Assembly: GCA_002338605.1 (NCBI GenBank)
Contig: DDIP01000031.1
Coordinates: forward strand, 1-23,163
Reading direction: 5' to 3'
Source of the DNA: Proteobacteria bacterium UBA1847
Lineage (GTDB): Bacteria > Pseudomonadota > Gammaproteobacteria > Steroidobacterales > Woeseiaceae
Length of the DNA stretch: 23,163 nt
Made by a program: the position numbers and the translations under genes
The notes under the pieces: generated by a model
Told to the model about the DNA's origin: nothing
Databases searched by the model: none
What the model saw: only the letters and a program-made list of their open reading frames with translations
Shown: positions 15,617 through 23,163 of the stretch, piece by piece
How positions within the stretch are numbered: the first letter of the stretch is position 1
Layout: the number at the start of each line of letters is the position of its first letter

Positions 15617-16498
15617 ATGCAACTTACGGTCGCGGCGACGCAGATGGCGTGCACCTGGGACGTAGAAACCAACGTGGCTATCGCCGAGGGGCTGGTCCGG
15701 GAGGCTGCGGCAGCGGGCGCTAACATCGTCCTGATTCAGGAGCTGTTTGAGACACCCTATTTTTGTATCTCGGAGAAATCCGGGCATTTTGACCTGGCGC
15801 ATGAGGTCGACGGGCATCCGACACTAAAGCGCATGCAGGCTCTCGCCAGGGAACTAGGTGTCGCTCTTCCGTTTTCGTTTTTTGAAAAAGCCGGGCTCGC
15901 CCACTACAACTCAGTCATCATGATTGATGCCGACGGGTCGATTGCGGGCCACTATCGAAAAAGTCATATTCCTGACTTTCCGCTGTACGAAGAAAAGTTC
16001 TACTTCTCACCTGGCGATACCGGCTTCCGGGTTTTTGATACGCATTTCGGGCGTGTTGGCGTCGCCATATGCTGGGACCAATGGTTTCCGGAAGCTGCCA
16101 GGATCATGACGTTAATGGGTGCTGAGATCCTGCTCTATCCAACGGCCATCGGAAGCGAGCTCGACAAGCCGGAGTTCGACAGCAAGAACCATTGGCAAAT
16201 GACCATGCGCGGGCATGCCGCTGCCAACATTCTACCGGTCGTTGCGTCGAACCGAATTGGCAGGGAAACCGACGGTGAGCTGATGATAGATTTCTATGGG
16301 TCATCGTTTATTGCGGATGAAACCGGCGCGCTGTTACAGGAGGCCGATCGGGATACGCAGGGCATTCTCGTGCACAGTTTTGATCTTGCCAAGATTGCAC
16401 AGTACCGACGGGAGTGGGGGGTGTTCCGGGACCGTAGACCAGATCTTTACGGGCCGCTGCTGACCCTGGATGGATATACTACGCCCCGCAACGGCTGA
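15617..16498 (+). CDS. aguB: N-carbamoylputrescine amidase
   Basis: A 293-residue carbon-nitrogen hydrolase (nitrilase superfamily) that cleaves N-carbamoylputrescine to putrescine, CO2 and ammonia. The catalytic triad is visible: E42 in LIQELFETPYF, K115 in GHYRKSHIPD and C152 in AICWDQWFPE. The substrate-specific blocks RKSHIPDFPLYEEKFYFSPG and CWDQWFPEAAR are typical of AguB rather than other amidases. The length is normal for the family. The ATG at 15617 has AGAGAGG about 5 nt upstream. It is the first gene of a four-gene operon; its TGA overlaps the ATG of the MFS gene (TGATG). Cytosolic. The family assignment is supported by aguA two genes downstream. Confidence 0.95.
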   Translation: MQLTVAATQMACTWDVETNVAIAEGLVREAAAAGANIVLIQELFETPYFCISEKSGHFDLAHEVDGHPTLKRMQALARELGVALPFSFFEKAGLAHYNSVIMIDADGSIAGHYRKSHIPDFPLYEEKFYFSPGDTGFRVFDTHFGRVGVAICWDQWFPEAARIMTLMGAEILLYPTAIGSELDKPEFDSKNHWQMTMRGHAAANILPVVASNRIGRETDGELMIDFYGSSFIADETGALLQEADRDTQGILVHSFDLAKIAQYRREWGVFRDRRPDLYGPLLTLDGYTTPRNG

Positions 16499-17643
16499 TG
16501 AGAATTCCGAACTTTGGGCCCTTCCTCGCCTTCTCGATAATCGGCACCGTTACGCTGCTGCCATTGCTGGTATTGCCCGCAATGGTGGGCGTGCTTGTCG
16601 ACAATGCGGCAATGACGGACTCGTCGGCGGGTTTCTCCGCTTCGGCTCACTTTCTCGCCGGGGCGACAGCGGGGTTGTCTCTGGCCGTTCGAATACATCA
16701 CCTGAATCTTCGACGGCTTTCGCGGCTCGCACTCATCGGCGCCATTGCGGCAGACATCGCCTCAGCATTCACCGTTGGTGATTCAATTTTCTTTTTTGCC
16801 AGTCGCATCGCGGCGGGACTCGCACTCGGCTCAGCCTACGTTGCCAGCGTCGCAGCATTCGCACGATATGACGACTACGAACGTGGCTATGGCCTGTTCG
16901 TAACCTTGCAATTTGTCGTTAGTGGGCTGGGGCTGTACATCGTTCCCGTATTCGCAGATGAGCTGGGTGGCAAGGGTCTGTTTCTCGCATTCGCAGCCGC
17001 CGATACACTGGCCCTGTTCCTTGTGAGCTATTTGCCAATGTCGTCAGGATCGGCTGCCAAACAGGAAACAGGCGAGTCGGAGTTCGCGGTCCTGCTAAAA
17101 TATTCTGCACTCTTGGCGATCCTCGGTTTTGCCGTCTTCGAAGCGGCCAATAACGCTCAATTCGCATTCATCGAACGCTTCGGTGTCTCTCTCACCATCT
17201 CGGACCACAAAATCGGAATGGCACTGCTGATTGCGTCCCTCATCGGTATTCCCGGCGCGTTCATCGTCGTTCTTGTTGGTGGCCGTTTCGGGACGCTATT
17301 ACCACTGATATTCGGCATTGCAATCGCACTGACGGGCCTTGTCGTCCTGATCAATGCGGACCGTTACATCGCCTACCTGATCGGCGGTTGCTGCATGGGT
17401 TTCTCGTGGGCTTTCTGCCTGCCTTTTATTCAGTCACTACTCGCAACCATCGACCGACAAGGCAGCGCTATCGCAGCGGGTTCGGCATTCGCAACCGTCG
17501 GTAGTGCAGCGGGTCCAGGTCTCGCATCGATCGTCGTTGTCGGCGGGCGATATGTGGATGTCTTCCTGCTGTCGGTCGGGCTTTTCACCATTTCGGTGGT
17601 GCTATTCGTGATGGCGGACAAAACAAGGAAACAGCATCGATGA
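16498..17643 (+). CDS. MFS transporter in the agmatine operon, candidate agmatine/N-carbamoylputrescine permease
   Basis: A 381-residue protein with about 12 hydrophobic helices and typical MFS spacing, located in the inner membrane. Notable segments are PNFGPFLAFSIIGTVTLLPLLVLPAMVGVLV (4-34), FFFASRIAAGLALGSAYVASV (TM4) and CCMGFSWAFCLPFIQSL (TM10). It lacks a clear GxxxDRxGRR loop. Its start overlaps the aguB stop by one base and its stop overlaps the aguA start (ATGA). Translation of the three genes is therefore tightly coupled. I infer that it moves agmatine, N-carbamoylputrescine or putrescine. No assay or close named relative is known to me, and the direction of transport is unknown. 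Confidence 0.85.
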   Translation: MRIPNFGPFLAFSIIGTVTLLPLLVLPAMVGVLVDNAAMTDSSAGFSASAHFLAGATAGLSLAVRIHHLNLRRLSRLALIGAIAADIASAFTVGDSIFFFASRIAAGLALGSAYVASVAAFARYDDYERGYGLFVTLQFVVSGLGLYIVPVFADELGGKGLFLAFAAADTLALFLVSYLPMSSGSAAKQETGESEFAVLLKYSALLAILGFAVFEAANNAQFAFIERFGVSLTISDHKIGMALLIASLIGIPGAFIVVLVGGRFGTLLPLIFGIAIALTGLVVLINADRYIAYLIGGCCMGFSWAFCLPFIQSLLATIDRQGSAIAAGSAFATVGSAAGPGLASIVVVGGRYVDVFLLSVGLFTISVVLFVMADKTRKQHR

Positions 17644-18671
17644 AAAAAGACCAATCTTCGGAGGATCCCCGGGACTTTGGCTACTACATGCCCGCCGAGT
17701 GGACGCCGCATGAGTGCTGCTGGATGGCCTGGCCGTGCCGTGCCGGCTTGTGGTCAAATGAGGCCGCAACCCAGACAGACTATGCCAATGTCGCCAAGGC
17801 GATCGCCGGATTTGAGTCCGTCAAAATGCTGGTACCTGCCGCAAGACTTGATGCGGCGCGACAGCTGCTGGGTAATGACATCGAGATTGTCGAAATGTCA
17901 ATCGATGATTCGTGGGCGCGCGATTCGGGCCCGAATTTCCTCGTCGGAGGAGAGCAACTCGCCGGTTCCGACTGGGTATTCAACGCCTGGGGAGAAAAAT
18001 ATCATCCCTACGATCAGGATGCCCGTATGGCCGAGCGTATTCTGAAGCTCAGCGGAGCTCGCCGTTTTGACAGCTGGCTGGTTGCCGAAGGCGGTGGCAT
18101 AACTGTGGACGGTGAAGGCACGGTGATTACGACGGAATCCTGTTTTCTTAACAAGAATCGAAATCCGGGGCGAACGCGCAGAGAAATCGAAGCGGAGCTT
18201 TGTCGAACGCTGGGTGCTGAAAAAGTCATCTGGCTACCGGGTGACATCGAGGAGACGGAAACGGATGGTCACGTTGACGGGATTGCAGCGTTCATCGAGC
18301 CGGGCCGCGTATTGGTCGAAGTCAATTCCGACAAAACGGATCCGCACTACTCAGTCGGCATCGACAATGCGAACGCCCTGACGGGCCAAACAGACGCAAA
18401 AGGGCGCGAGCTTCAAATCGAGTTTATCGAAGAAGGCATCTACCACGAAGGAGTCTGGAACGGTGGCTGCAGTTCCTATATCAACTCGTATCTCGCCAAC
18501 CGCGCGGTGATTGTGCCGGCCTACGGTTATGATCGCGATGCTGCCTGCGTGGAGACGTATCAGCGCCTTTACCCGGACCGCGAGGTGGTCCAGGTACCCA
18601 TCAAGAGTCTGGCCCTGGGTGGTGGCGGTATTCACTGTGTGACGCAACAGCAACCGTTGTCCGGGTCCTGA
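17640..18671 (+). CDS. aguA: Agmatine deiminase
   Basis: A 343-residue agmatine deiminase of the guanidino-modifying enzyme superfamily (PAD_porph type), converting agmatine to N-carbamoylputrescine and ammonia. Catalytic residues are visible: the nucleophile C333 in GGGGIHCVTQQQP, H211 in ETDGHVDG, E150 in VAEGGG and D95 in SWARDSG. PAEWTPHECCWMAWP near the N-terminus is also a family signature. Length is close to the usual 340-370. Its ATG overlaps the MFS stop by 4 bases (ATGA), with AAGGA upstream inside the MFS gene. With AguB it makes putrescine from agmatine. Cytosolic. Confidence 0.96.
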   Translation: MKKDQSSEDPRDFGYYMPAEWTPHECCWMAWPCRAGLWSNEAATQTDYANVAKAIAGFESVKMLVPAARLDAARQLLGNDIEIVEMSIDDSWARDSGPNFLVGGEQLAGSDWVFNAWGEKYHPYDQDARMAERILKLSGARRFDSWLVAEGGGITVDGEGTVITTESCFLNKNRNPGRTRREIEAELCRTLGAEKVIWLPGDIEETETDGHVDGIAAFIEPGRVLVEVNSDKTDPHYSVGIDNANALTGQTDAKGRELQIEFIEEGIYHEGVWNGGCSSYINSYLANRAVIVPAYGYDRDAACVETYQRLYPDREVVQVPIKSLALGGGGIHCVTQQQPLSGS

Positions 18672-18676
18672 GATCG

Positions 18677-19345
18677 GTGTCCAATCGGCAGAAAATCGGG
18701 TTGCGAAAACTGGCCCCTGCTTCGACCAGGGCGCCCGGGAGGAAGCGCCGTAAGGCGCTTTTGGGGGCAGCCGAGCAACTGCTTTGCGAGCGAGACATTG
18801 AAGACATCTCGTTTCGAGACATTGCTGCCCGCGCCGATGTTCCTGAGGGATCCGCATACCATTTTTTTGCAAATCGCTTCGATATTTTTTCGGCGCTCGC
18901 CTATCAGCTCAATAACGAATTCATCAAGGCCCATCAAAAGCCGGTGCCTCCGGCGAAGCGGAAAACCTTCGAACAACTGGCAGCGCACCTGGTCGATATC
19001 GGAGCCGGAATTTACAAAAAGAGTGCTCCCGCACGGCAGTTGTTTATTGGCGGCAAAACACCACTCGAAGTCAAACAGGCGGACCGGATCAATGACCGGG
19101 ATGTTGGCAACGCGATGCACCGGTCGTTCGCACGCTACTTCGATATTCCGGATACGGAGGAAATGAGAAACGCGTTCTATTACTTCATAGAAATTACGGA
19201 CTTGATGTTCGCACTGTCTCTGGTCGAGTGCGGCGAAATTACGTCGGCAATGCTGGATGAGGCCAAGCGCGCGGGAGTGGCCTATCTTGCGACCTACCGG
19301 CAAGAATTCGAGTTCACTGCGACAGCACCATCCTCGCGGCATTGA
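18677..19345 (+). CDS. TetR-family regulator, candidate agmatine-pathway repressor
   Basis: A 222-residue TetR/AcrR regulator. The N-terminal HTH lies at about 24-72 (RKALLGAAEQLLCERDIEDISFRDIAARADVPEGSAYHFFANRFDI cut into its helices), after a basic arm with RAPGRKRRK. The C-terminal ligand domain is divergent. The start is GTG at 18677, 5 bases after the aguA stop, with only a weak GAG nearby; an internal start is possible but would remove the basic arm. In Pseudomonas aeruginosa the agu operon is controlled by AguR, also a TetR protein, but encoded before aguB. Here it is at the end of the operon. The last 32 bp overlap, on the opposite strand, the 3' end of the flavoprotein gene. Confidence 0.88.
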   Translation: MSNRQKIGLRKLAPASTRAPGRKRRKALLGAAEQLLCERDIEDISFRDIAARADVPEGSAYHFFANRFDIFSALAYQLNNEFIKAHQKPVPPAKRKTFEQLAAHLVDIGAGIYKKSAPARQLFIGGKTPLEVKQADRINDRDVGNAMHRSFARYFDIPDTEEMRNAFYYFIEITDLMFALSLVECGEITSAMLDEAKRAGVAYLATYRQEFEFTATAPSSRH

Positions 19346-20903
19346 AACCGGGTGCGCCGGTCACCCCACCACCCGGATGTGTGCCGGCGCCGCACAAATA
19401 CAATCCCTCAATCGGTGTCTTGTAGTGCGACCACTTCGGCAAGGGCCGCATGAAAAACATTTGCTCCAGCGAGATATCGCCGTGAAAAATATTGCCTTCG
19501 GTAATGCCGAAGCGAGCCTCGAGGTCGGGTGGTGCGAATACGCTCCGGGCGATCACTGCGCCGGGAACATTGGGTGCATAGCGCCCGAGAATTTCGGTGA
19601 CCCTGTCACCCAACACTTCGCGTAGCGAGTCCCAGTTGCCGTTTTGCAACCGGTAAGGAAGGTACTGCACGAAACAGGTCAGCAAGTGTCGCCCTGTTGG
19701 CGCGAGCGTGTCGTCGACATTGGAGGCCAGCACGCAGTCTACCCACAGGTGATCCGGCAGTTGGCCGCGAGCGGCAGTATTGTAGCTATCCTCAGCTTCC
19801 GTCAGCGTCGGGATCAGGGTGAACAGTGAGCGTTCGGACTTGCTGTGACTGTCCGGCATGCCCTGAACGCGCGGCTCTTCCGAGAGGACGAAATTGACTT
19901 TGCCGGCTGGTCCGTCCATGCGGATATTGGCGATATCTTTTCGAAAATCCGCATCCAGTTCGGATGCATCAACCAGGCTGAGAAAGGTTCGCTTCGGATC
20001 CGCATTCGACATCACGATATTTGCATCAATGCTTTCACCCGATTCGAGGGTCACGCCCTTTGCCCGGCCATTCGCTACATCAATGCTTTTAACCGCGGCA
20101 TCGATACGAATCTCGACGCCCAAATCAACGCAAGCGGTCCGCATCGCCTCGGAAATCGCACCCATACCCCCGATGACATGGCCCTGCCAGGCCTGTTGTC
20201 CGGTCTCGCCGCCACTCAGCAGATGAAACAACAGGCCCATGGCGGTCCCGGGCTGGTAAGGGCCGCCATGCTTGCCGTACAGGCTGTTCGAAAGAATCAG
20301 CCGTTTGAGCTTGTCGGATTCAAAGTTGCGGTCCAGGAATTCACCGAGCGAGCCGGTCAGGAAACGTACGAGGCCGCCGATGTCCTCGCCGGAGAGCGTC
20401 CTGAAGCGCCGGATTAGGCGCCATCCCTCTTTCAGCCTGCGGGCGCCTTTGGCGTAGACATCGGGCGGCGGTTCAAGAAAGAACGGCTGCAGGTAGGTAG
20501 CGAGCCGCTTTAACTCTACTTCGATGGCAAAAAAGCGATCGACATCGTGTGGCGCTACGCGCTGCAACTCCTGCTGCATCTTTGCCTTTTCGGACCACCA
20601 GGACACGACGTCCCTGTCTTCAAAGGCGGCCTGCACGCCGGGGCTGCAGGCGACCATTTTCAAACCGTAACTGGGGAGCTTCAGGTCACGAATGACTTCC
20701 GGTCGTAACATGCTCGCGATGTAGGATGCGGTAGACACTCGGCAACCCGGTGCAAGATCGGGATCGACTTCCTCCGTGACGGCACAGCCGCCGACAATGT
20801 GTCGTCGTTCAAGAACAACCACCCGCCTGCCGGCCATGGCAAGATAAGCGGCCGCTGTAAGCCCGTTGTGACCGGCACCAACAATGGCAATATCGTATTG
20901 CAT
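19314..20903 (-). CDS. PYROXD2/phytoene-desaturase-like FAD-dependent oxidoreductase
   Basis: A 529-residue flavoprotein. The N-terminal dinucleotide fold has VGAGHNGLTAAAYLAMAG (8-25) and VVVLERRHIVGGCAV. The C-terminal FAD motif is LYLCGAGTHPGGGVTGAPGFNAA. These, and the GGPYQPGTAMGLLFHLL block, point to the PYROXD2-like branch of the phytoene desaturase family rather than a carotenoid enzyme, and no carotenoid genes are nearby. The likely activity is FAD-dependent dehydrogenation of an unknown substrate. I chose ATG at 20903, where the FAD fold begins; a longer frame would overlap the divergent oxygenase gene. Its 3' end overlaps the TetR gene by 32 bp, tail to tail. It shares a 35-bp divergent region with the Rieske oxygenase, so related function is plausible. 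Confidence 0.9.
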   Translation of the reverse strand: MQYDIAIVGAGHNGLTAAAYLAMAGRRVVVLERRHIVGGCAVTEEVDPDLAPGCRVSTASYIASMLRPEVIRDLKLPSYGLKMVACSPGVQAAFEDRDVVSWWSEKAKMQQELQRVAPHDVDRFFAIEVELKRLATYLQPFFLEPPPDVYAKGARRLKEGWRLIRRFRTLSGEDIGGLVRFLTGSLGEFLDRNFESDKLKRLILSNSLYGKHGGPYQPGTAMGLLFHLLSGGETGQQAWQGHVIGGMGAISEAMRTACVDLGVEIRIDAAVKSIDVANGRAKGVTLESGESIDANIVMSNADPKRTFLSLVDASELDADFRKDIANIRMDGPAGKVNFVLSEEPRVQGMPDSHSKSERSLFTLIPTLTEAEDSYNTAARGQLPDHLWVDCVLASNVDDTLAPTGRHLLTCFVQYLPYRLQNGNWDSLREVLGDRVTEILGRYAPNVPGAVIARSVFAPPDLEARFGITEGNIFHGDISLEQMFFMRPLPKWSHYKTPIEGLYLCGAGTHPGGGVTGAPGFNAARMVLSQ

Positions 20904-20938
20904 AGCAACACTCAAAGGGGTTGAATGGCACAGCATAT
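20904..20938. promoter_or_regulatory. 35-bp divergent control region with possible 5-codon leader ORF
   Basis: The gap is too short to hold two full promoters, so at least one must lie inside a coding region. On the plus strand AAAGGGG (20914-20920) lies 4 nt before ATG at 20925, which opens a tiny frame MAQHI. It stops at TGA 20940-20942, overlapping the oxygenase start (ATGA). No other good ribosome site exists for the oxygenase ATG. Confidence 0.4.
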
Positions 20939-22057
20939 ATGACTTCCGAGCATCAGCAACTTGAAGCAACACTCCCGGGCAGTTACTACCTGGACGCTGC
21001 GCATTTTTCGCTCGAGAGTGCACGCATTTTTCATGCGGAATGGTTTTGTGCCGGCCGTGTCGACGGGCTCGATCAACGTGGTGACTATCGCCTTGTTAAC
21101 GTCGCAGGCGAAAGTGTCCTCGTGGTTCGGGATACCGGGCTCCATGCATTTCGCAATGTATGCCGGCATCGCGGTGCGGAACTCGTGCCAAGCCCGGATG
21201 TACGAGAGCAAAGTGGACGATTTGCCGCCGGCATTCGATGCCCTTATCACTCCTGGAACTATCGCCTGAACGGAGAGCTGCACAGCACGCCGCACCTGGA
21301 CGTCGACAAGGCCTGCCTCGGCCTGCACCCGGTGGAGGTCGATGTCTGGGCCGGTTTCCTGTTTCTGCGGCTGGTGCCCGGCAAGCAGTCGCTGGTCGAA
21401 TCGCTGGGTGCAATCCCGGGTCGGGTGAAGAACTACGACCTCGGCACCTTGCGGGCCGGGCACGCCATTGACTACGACGTGGCGAGCAACTGGAAAGTCA
21501 TCCTCGAGAACTACAATGAGTGCTATCACTGCGGCGGCGTGCATCCCGAGCTTTGCAAAATCGTGCCGGCGTTTCGCATGCACGGCGGTGCGGATCTCGA
21601 CTGGGAGGCGGGTATTCCGCAGAAGGACGGCACCAACACCTTCACGTTGTCCGGCACGACCAATCGTGCACCGTTCCCGGGTCTCGACAGCAACGAACAA
21701 CAGAGACACAAGGGCGAGCTGATCTATCCAAACTTCATGCTGAGCCTGTCAATGGATCATGCGGCTGCTTTCTACTTATGGCCGCGCTCGGCTGGGCGGA
21801 CCGACATTCGATGCGAATTTCTGTTTCATCCCGAAGAGATGACTCGCAGGGACTTCGATCCGATGGATGCTGTCGAGTTCTGGGACCTGGTAAACCGACA
21901 GGACTGGCAAATTTGCGAAAGCGTTCAGCGAGGTATGGGTTCGTCTTCGTTTACATCCGGATTCTACGGGCCGATGGAGGACCTGAGCCTCGATATTCGG
22001 AACTACGTTCTCGAGCGGCTTGGCGGCAATGGCGTGACGACTGACGACAAACGGTAG
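20939..22057 (+). CDS. Rieske non-haem iron oxygenase, alpha subunit
   Basis: A 372-residue ring-hydroxylating-type oxygenase alpha subunit. The Rieske [2Fe-2S] ligands are CRHRG (C75, H77) and CPYHSW (C101, H104). The mononuclear iron site has NECYHCGGVHPEL (H197, H202) and the carboxylate in RQDWQICESVQ (D322). The layout resembles single-component-type oxygenases of the glycine-betaine/stachydrine/carnitine demethylation group more than classical naphthalene-type enzymes. The substrate cannot be fixed. No beta subunit, ferredoxin or reductase gene is in the window, so electrons must come from elsewhere. ATG at 20939 fits the family N-terminus; an upstream TTG at 20921 would add six residues. 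It is divergent from the PYROXD2-like gene. Confidence 0.9.
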   Translation: MTSEHQQLEATLPGSYYLDAAHFSLESARIFHAEWFCAGRVDGLDQRGDYRLVNVAGESVLVVRDTGLHAFRNVCRHRGAELVPSPDVREQSGRFAAGIRCPYHSWNYRLNGELHSTPHLDVDKACLGLHPVEVDVWAGFLFLRLVPGKQSLVESLGAIPGRVKNYDLGTLRAGHAIDYDVASNWKVILENYNECYHCGGVHPELCKIVPAFRMHGGADLDWEAGIPQKDGTNTFTLSGTTNRAPFPGLDSNEQQRHKGELIYPNFMLSLSMDHAAAFYLWPRSAGRTDIRCEFLFHPEEMTRRDFDPMDAVEFWDLVNRQDWQICESVQRGMGSSSFTSGFYGPMEDLSLDIRNYVLERLGGNGVTTDDKR

Positions 22058-22071
22058 ATCCCGGTCGGCTG

Positions 22072-22089
22072 GCTGCGGAAAACCGCGGC
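22072..22089 (+). terminator. Hairpin after the Rieske gene, possible terminator
   Basis: A 7-bp stem (GCTGCGG with CCGCGGC, one G-T pair) with an AAAA loop starts 14 bp after the oxygenase stop. No T tract follows, so intrinsic termination is doubtful. The rest of the 282-bp gap (22058-22339) has no gene. Confidence 0.35.
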
Positions 22090-22195
22090 AAATCCAGGCC
22101 GCTGTATATGGGAAAACCGTTCAAGCTTGCTTCGCAAATGGCTGAAATATCTTACATAGCAAAAATGCGTCGATTGGGCTGACTCCAGAATCGGA

Positions 22196-22215
22196 GCCAG
22201 CATTGCTATGCTGGC
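22196..22215 (+). other. Perfect 8-bp hairpin in the leader of the secreted-protein gene
   Basis: GCCAGCAT and ATGCTGGC form a perfect 8-bp stem with a TGCT loop, about 125 bp before the start at 22340. It has no T tract. It could be a protein-binding palindrome or a structured 5' leader. I could not match it to a known riboswitch. Confidence 0.5.
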
Positions 22216-22339
22216 AGCCAACAATCAAGAACAGAAACGATCAGCAATTCCAAGCGGGAACGCCGGCCAAGAGTCATTCGCATCAGGTTGTTTTAACGGT
22301 CGGGTCCCCGAGTCATTCAAACTTTGGAGCGAACTGGCA

Positions 22340-22924
22340 ATGCAATTATCGACGACCTGTAAAACAGTAGCGCTGTTCCTGGCGCTGTGCGGTTGTATGA
22401 CCGCGAACGCAACGATGGTTCAACAAATGAACCTCGGCGAGCTGGCCATCAACGCAGACAAGATCTTTCGCGGGACTGTGGTCTCCGTGAAAAGCGGCAG
22501 CGTCACTGCCGGCGGCAGTGAGTTGCCGACGGTTACCTATACGCTGCGGGTCAGCGAAACCTTCAAGGGCAATACCCGCTCGCTCGATGGCAAGGCTGGC
22601 GACGTAGTCGTTATCACGATGCTGGGCGAGCGCAAATCGGCGACCGCCGATGGTGATATCCGACGGTTCGTTCCTTTTCGACCGCCGAACCTCGAGAACG
22701 GCAAGGAATACCTGCTGTTCACGACCGCACCCAGCGCTTTGGGGTTGTCGATGACCGTCGGCGTGGGCCAGGGTGCCTTCCGTTTTCTTGATGGCGACTT
22801 TGTGCTCAACGAAGCAAAGAACTCGGGCCTGTTCAGGGACATGGACAGCACCGGCATGCCCGAGCGCGGACCGATACCGTACTCGGCGATTGCCGAGCGT
22901 ATCCGCAGCCTGACAGCCAACTAG
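22340..22924 (+). CDS. Small secreted protein of unknown function
   Basis: A 194-residue protein. The signal peptide covers about residues 1-24 (hydrophobic VALFLALCGCMTANA), with likely signal peptidase I cleavage after ANA; a lipobox reading at LCGC is less likely. The mature part is beta-rich: LGELAINADKIFRGTVVSVKSG, then VTYTLRVSETFKG and GDVVVITMLGE. The opening resembles bacterial secreted domains of the type 'AD-I-x-G-x-V ... Y-x-V-E-x-x-KG' often seen next to secreted proteases, but I cannot name a family. I chose ATG at 22340, which begins the signal peptide and has GGAG about 10 nt upstream; a longer frame from 22208 would bury it. It is followed after 12 bp by another secreted protein gene, so the two are probably an operon. 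Confidence 0.75.
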   Translation: MQLSTTCKTVALFLALCGCMTANATMVQQMNLGELAINADKIFRGTVVSVKSGSVTAGGSELPTVTYTLRVSETFKGNTRSLDGKAGDVVVITMLGERKSATADGDIRRFVPFRPPNLENGKEYLLFTTAPSALGLSMTVGVGQGAFRFLDGDFVLNEAKNSGLFRDMDSTGMPERGPIPYSAIAERIRSLTAN

Positions 22925-22936
22925 GGGGGGCGAACA

Positions 22937-23163
22937 ATGAAACTCACGAATACAAAAAAGGTTTTTCGCTCAGCGATCGCAATCTTTGGACTCGTTGTAT
23001 CTTCGACCACACTGGCGGGTGGCCCGCTGGCGGTTTGCAATTCAGGCCAGCCCTTTGCATGGCCGAACGGTGGATCCGGCGTGCCGTTTAATCCTGACCA
23101 GGGCAGCCTCGGTGTTCTCGACAACGCGATGGCAACCCAGGCTGTCAGTGATGCATTTCAGGC
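22937..23163 (+). CDS. Secreted protein N-terminus, 3' end beyond window
   Basis: Only 75 codons are visible. A signal peptide covers about 1-27 (hydrophobic IAIFGLVVSSTTLA), then mature GGPLAVCNSGQPFAWPN and VPFNPDQGSLGVLDNAMA. The pattern (a conserved cysteine, F.WP, then VPFNPDQG..G.LDN) recalls the start of secreted matrixin-like zinc-metalloprotease domains, but no HExxH motif is inside the window to confirm this. ATG at 22937 has a run of G (22925-22931) as ribosome site, 12 bp after the preceding stop. Confidence 0.7.
   Translation, partial: MKLTNTKKVFRSAIAIFGLVVSSTTLAGGPLAVCNSGQPFAWPNGGSGVPFNPDQGSLGVLDNAMATQAVSDAFQ

Noticed and set aside
22208..22339. N-terminal extension of the secreted protein from ATG 22208
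   Set aside because: It would put 44 polar residues before an obvious signal peptide and it begins inside the hairpin. The ATG at 22340 has a ribosome site.
22216..22339. Cyclic-di-GMP riboswitch before the secreted-protein gene
   Set aside because: I looked for the GEMM signatures and found only GC-rich fragments, not the conserved core.

Overview
The window looks like chromosomal DNA from a free-living, probably marine gammaproteobacterium with moderately high GC. The evidence is a complete TonB2-type energy-transduction operon (DUF3450, TtpC, ExbB, ExbD, TonB, TPR) of the kind known from Vibrio and Shewanella, an AguB/AguA agmatine pathway, a PknB-type kinase fused to TPRs, and frequent GTG/TTG starts. 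I lean towards a Woeseia-like or Xanthomonadales-related lineage, but that is inference. I see no tRNA, rRNA, CRISPR, transposase or prophage gene.

Region 1 (1-6592, all minus strand) is a co-directional run of six genes with gaps of 3-76 bp. In transcription order it has an MFS transporter of the anion:cation symporter type, a group II truncated haemoglobin, a secreted S10 serine carboxypeptidase, a secreted PHB-depolymerase-like esterase, a ThiF/MoeB-like E1 enzyme, and a cytosolic Asp-box (BNR) propeller protein cut by the window edge. The transporter has a TTG start immediately behind a 12-codon in-frame leader ORF.

Region 2 (6668-7536) holds a lone protein whose centre resembles DUF2452 (the C1orf50 family), followed by a REP-like cluster of three copies of a 19-bp palindromic repeat.

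Region 3 (7537-12362, minus) is the six-gene TonB2-type operon. Its genes abut or overlap (TAGATG, TAATG and ATGA junctions). The proteins should form an inner-membrane energy-transduction complex for TonB-dependent outer-membrane receptors, but no receptor gene is present here. Upstream lies a 935-residue Ser/Thr kinase with a cytosolic kinase domain, one membrane helix and a large TPR sensor region (12535-15342, minus).

Region 4 (15557-19345, plus) is a compact agmatine-catabolism operon: N-carbamoylputrescine amidase (aguB), an MFS transporter, agmatine deiminase (aguA) and a TetR regulator. It has a sigma70-like promoter carrying a GTTAA-N5-TTAAC palindrome over the -10. The embedded transporter is a good candidate for agmatine or N-carbamoylputrescine uptake.

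Region 5 (19314-22057) has a PYROXD2/phytoene-desaturase-like flavoprotein (minus) whose 3' end overlaps the TetR gene tail-to-tail. It is divergently paired, only 35 bp apart, with a Rieske non-haem iron oxygenase alpha subunit (plus). Region 6 (22058-23163) has a hairpin-rich leader, then two small secreted proteins of unknown function, the second cut by the window edge.
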